NCBI GenBank assembly: GCA_025357895.1
Contig: JANYLL010000062.1
Span: 1-5,077 of the forward strand
Source: Ignavibacteriota bacterium
Lineage (GTDB): Bacteria; Bacteroidota; Ignavibacteria; Palsa-1295
Direction: 5' to 3'
DNA length: 5,077 nt
Positions 4,789 to 5,077 of the stretch are shown here, one piece after another. The first letter of the stretch is position 1. Each line of letters begins with the position of its first letter. The translations under genes and the position numbers were made by a program. The notes beneath the pieces are model-generated. The model did not search any database and was not told the origin of the DNA. It saw only the letters and a list, made by a program, of their open reading frames with translations.

Positions 4789-5077
4789 CTATTTCCTGAT
4801 CTCCCCTGTTTCCATACTCCAAAATAACAGATCTAATTCATCCATCGGTATTCCTACCTCTTTTGAATACTTCAGCCATTTCTTCTCAGTTGAATAATAT
4901 CGTTTCGGAGTTAGTGATTTTGGTATTGTTCCGATGATCTTTAATGCCTTCAGATGTTTTAAAATATGCCGGTCGAGGATGACAAGACCTTGAACGCCTA
5001 TATTCCTAAGGAAATGAGATGATTCTTTTAAACCTAAACCCGGTATCATTGTCAATATGGACTGACGGAGTTGAGCT
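4789..5077 (-). CDS. ogg: 8-oxoguanine DNA glycosylase/AP lyase, Ogg2 type (C-terminal part)
   Basis: The last 95 codons and the TAG stop are visible; the frame is open to the window edge, so perhaps 110-120 N-terminal residues are missing. This enzyme excises 8-oxoguanine from DNA and nicks the backbone (base excision repair). Numbering from the first visible residue, a helix-hairpin-helix IPGLGLKESSHFLRN (11-25) carries Lys17, the Schiff-base lysine. VILDRHIL (32-39) carries Asp35, the catalytic aspartate, 18 residues later, as in Methanocaldococcus Ogg (Lys129/Asp147 as I recall). The protein ends DLLFWSMETGEIRK, with Trp86 nine residues before a C-terminal Lys95; in archaeal Ogg2 the C-terminal lysine helps recognise 8-oxoguanine. 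These features separate it from AlkA, Nth and MutY. A TTG at 5055 is internal, since family-like residues (LRQSI) precede it in frame. The 48-nt spacer to the glycosyltransferase gene holds no feature I can name. Confidence 0.87.
   Translation of the reverse strand, partial: AQLRQSILTMIPGLGLKESSHFLRNIGVQGLVILDRHILKHLKALKIIGTIPKSLTPKRYYSTEKKWLKYSKEVGIPMDELDLLFWSMETGEIRK

Noticed and set aside
4789..5055. Short complete gene starting at TTG 5055
   Set aside because: Upstream codons stay open to the window edge and encode family-like residues, so this is the tail of a longer ogg gene.

Overview
The window looks like chromosomal DNA of a Gram-negative bacterium with moderate to low GC content. 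Seven genes lie on the minus strand, so transcription runs from high to low coordinates. Four points bear on the organism: an LPS-type (GT9) glycosyltransferase implies an outer membrane; mqnD implies menaquinone made by the futalosine route; an Ogg2-type 8-oxoguanine glycosylase of the kind best known from archaea and thermophiles; and start codons that mostly lack Shine-Dalgarno sequences. Together these would suit an uncultured Bacteroidota/Ignavibacteria/Chlorobi-like lineage, but that placement is inference and no marker gene in the window settles it.

Layout in transcription order: (1) the 3' part of an ogg gene (4789-5077, cut by the window edge); (2) a family 9 glycosyltransferase (3757-4740); (3) a secreted DUF3108 protein (2939-3751), 5 nt downstream; (4) a phospholipase/carboxylesterase-type alpha/beta hydrolase (2264-2920), 18 nt downstream; (5) L-threonine 3-dehydrogenase, tdh (1137-2207); (6) 1,4-dihydroxy-6-naphthoate synthase, mqnD (265-1098); (7) the first 54 codons of a membrane protein (1-162, cut by the window edge). 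Genes 2-4 are packed tightly enough to be one operon with a plausible envelope theme. tdh and mqnD are metabolic genes with no obvious functional link to each other or to genes 2-4.

The coding content is mostly conventional. The less usual features are in the spacers and start signals. The tdh/esterase spacer is built from 7-nt repeats facing each other as a hairpin, and this repeat also encodes the last codons and stop of the esterase. The mqnD leader is an almost pure A/T stretch with a 7-nt period. A nested dyad lies ahead of the membrane-protein gene. Two genes (mqnD and the esterase) appear to start with TTG in the same TTGAATT context. I saw no RNA gene, CRISPR array, insertion sequence, phage gene or defence system, and no gene-free stretch longer than about 100 nt. 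I do not see a new multi-gene system here.
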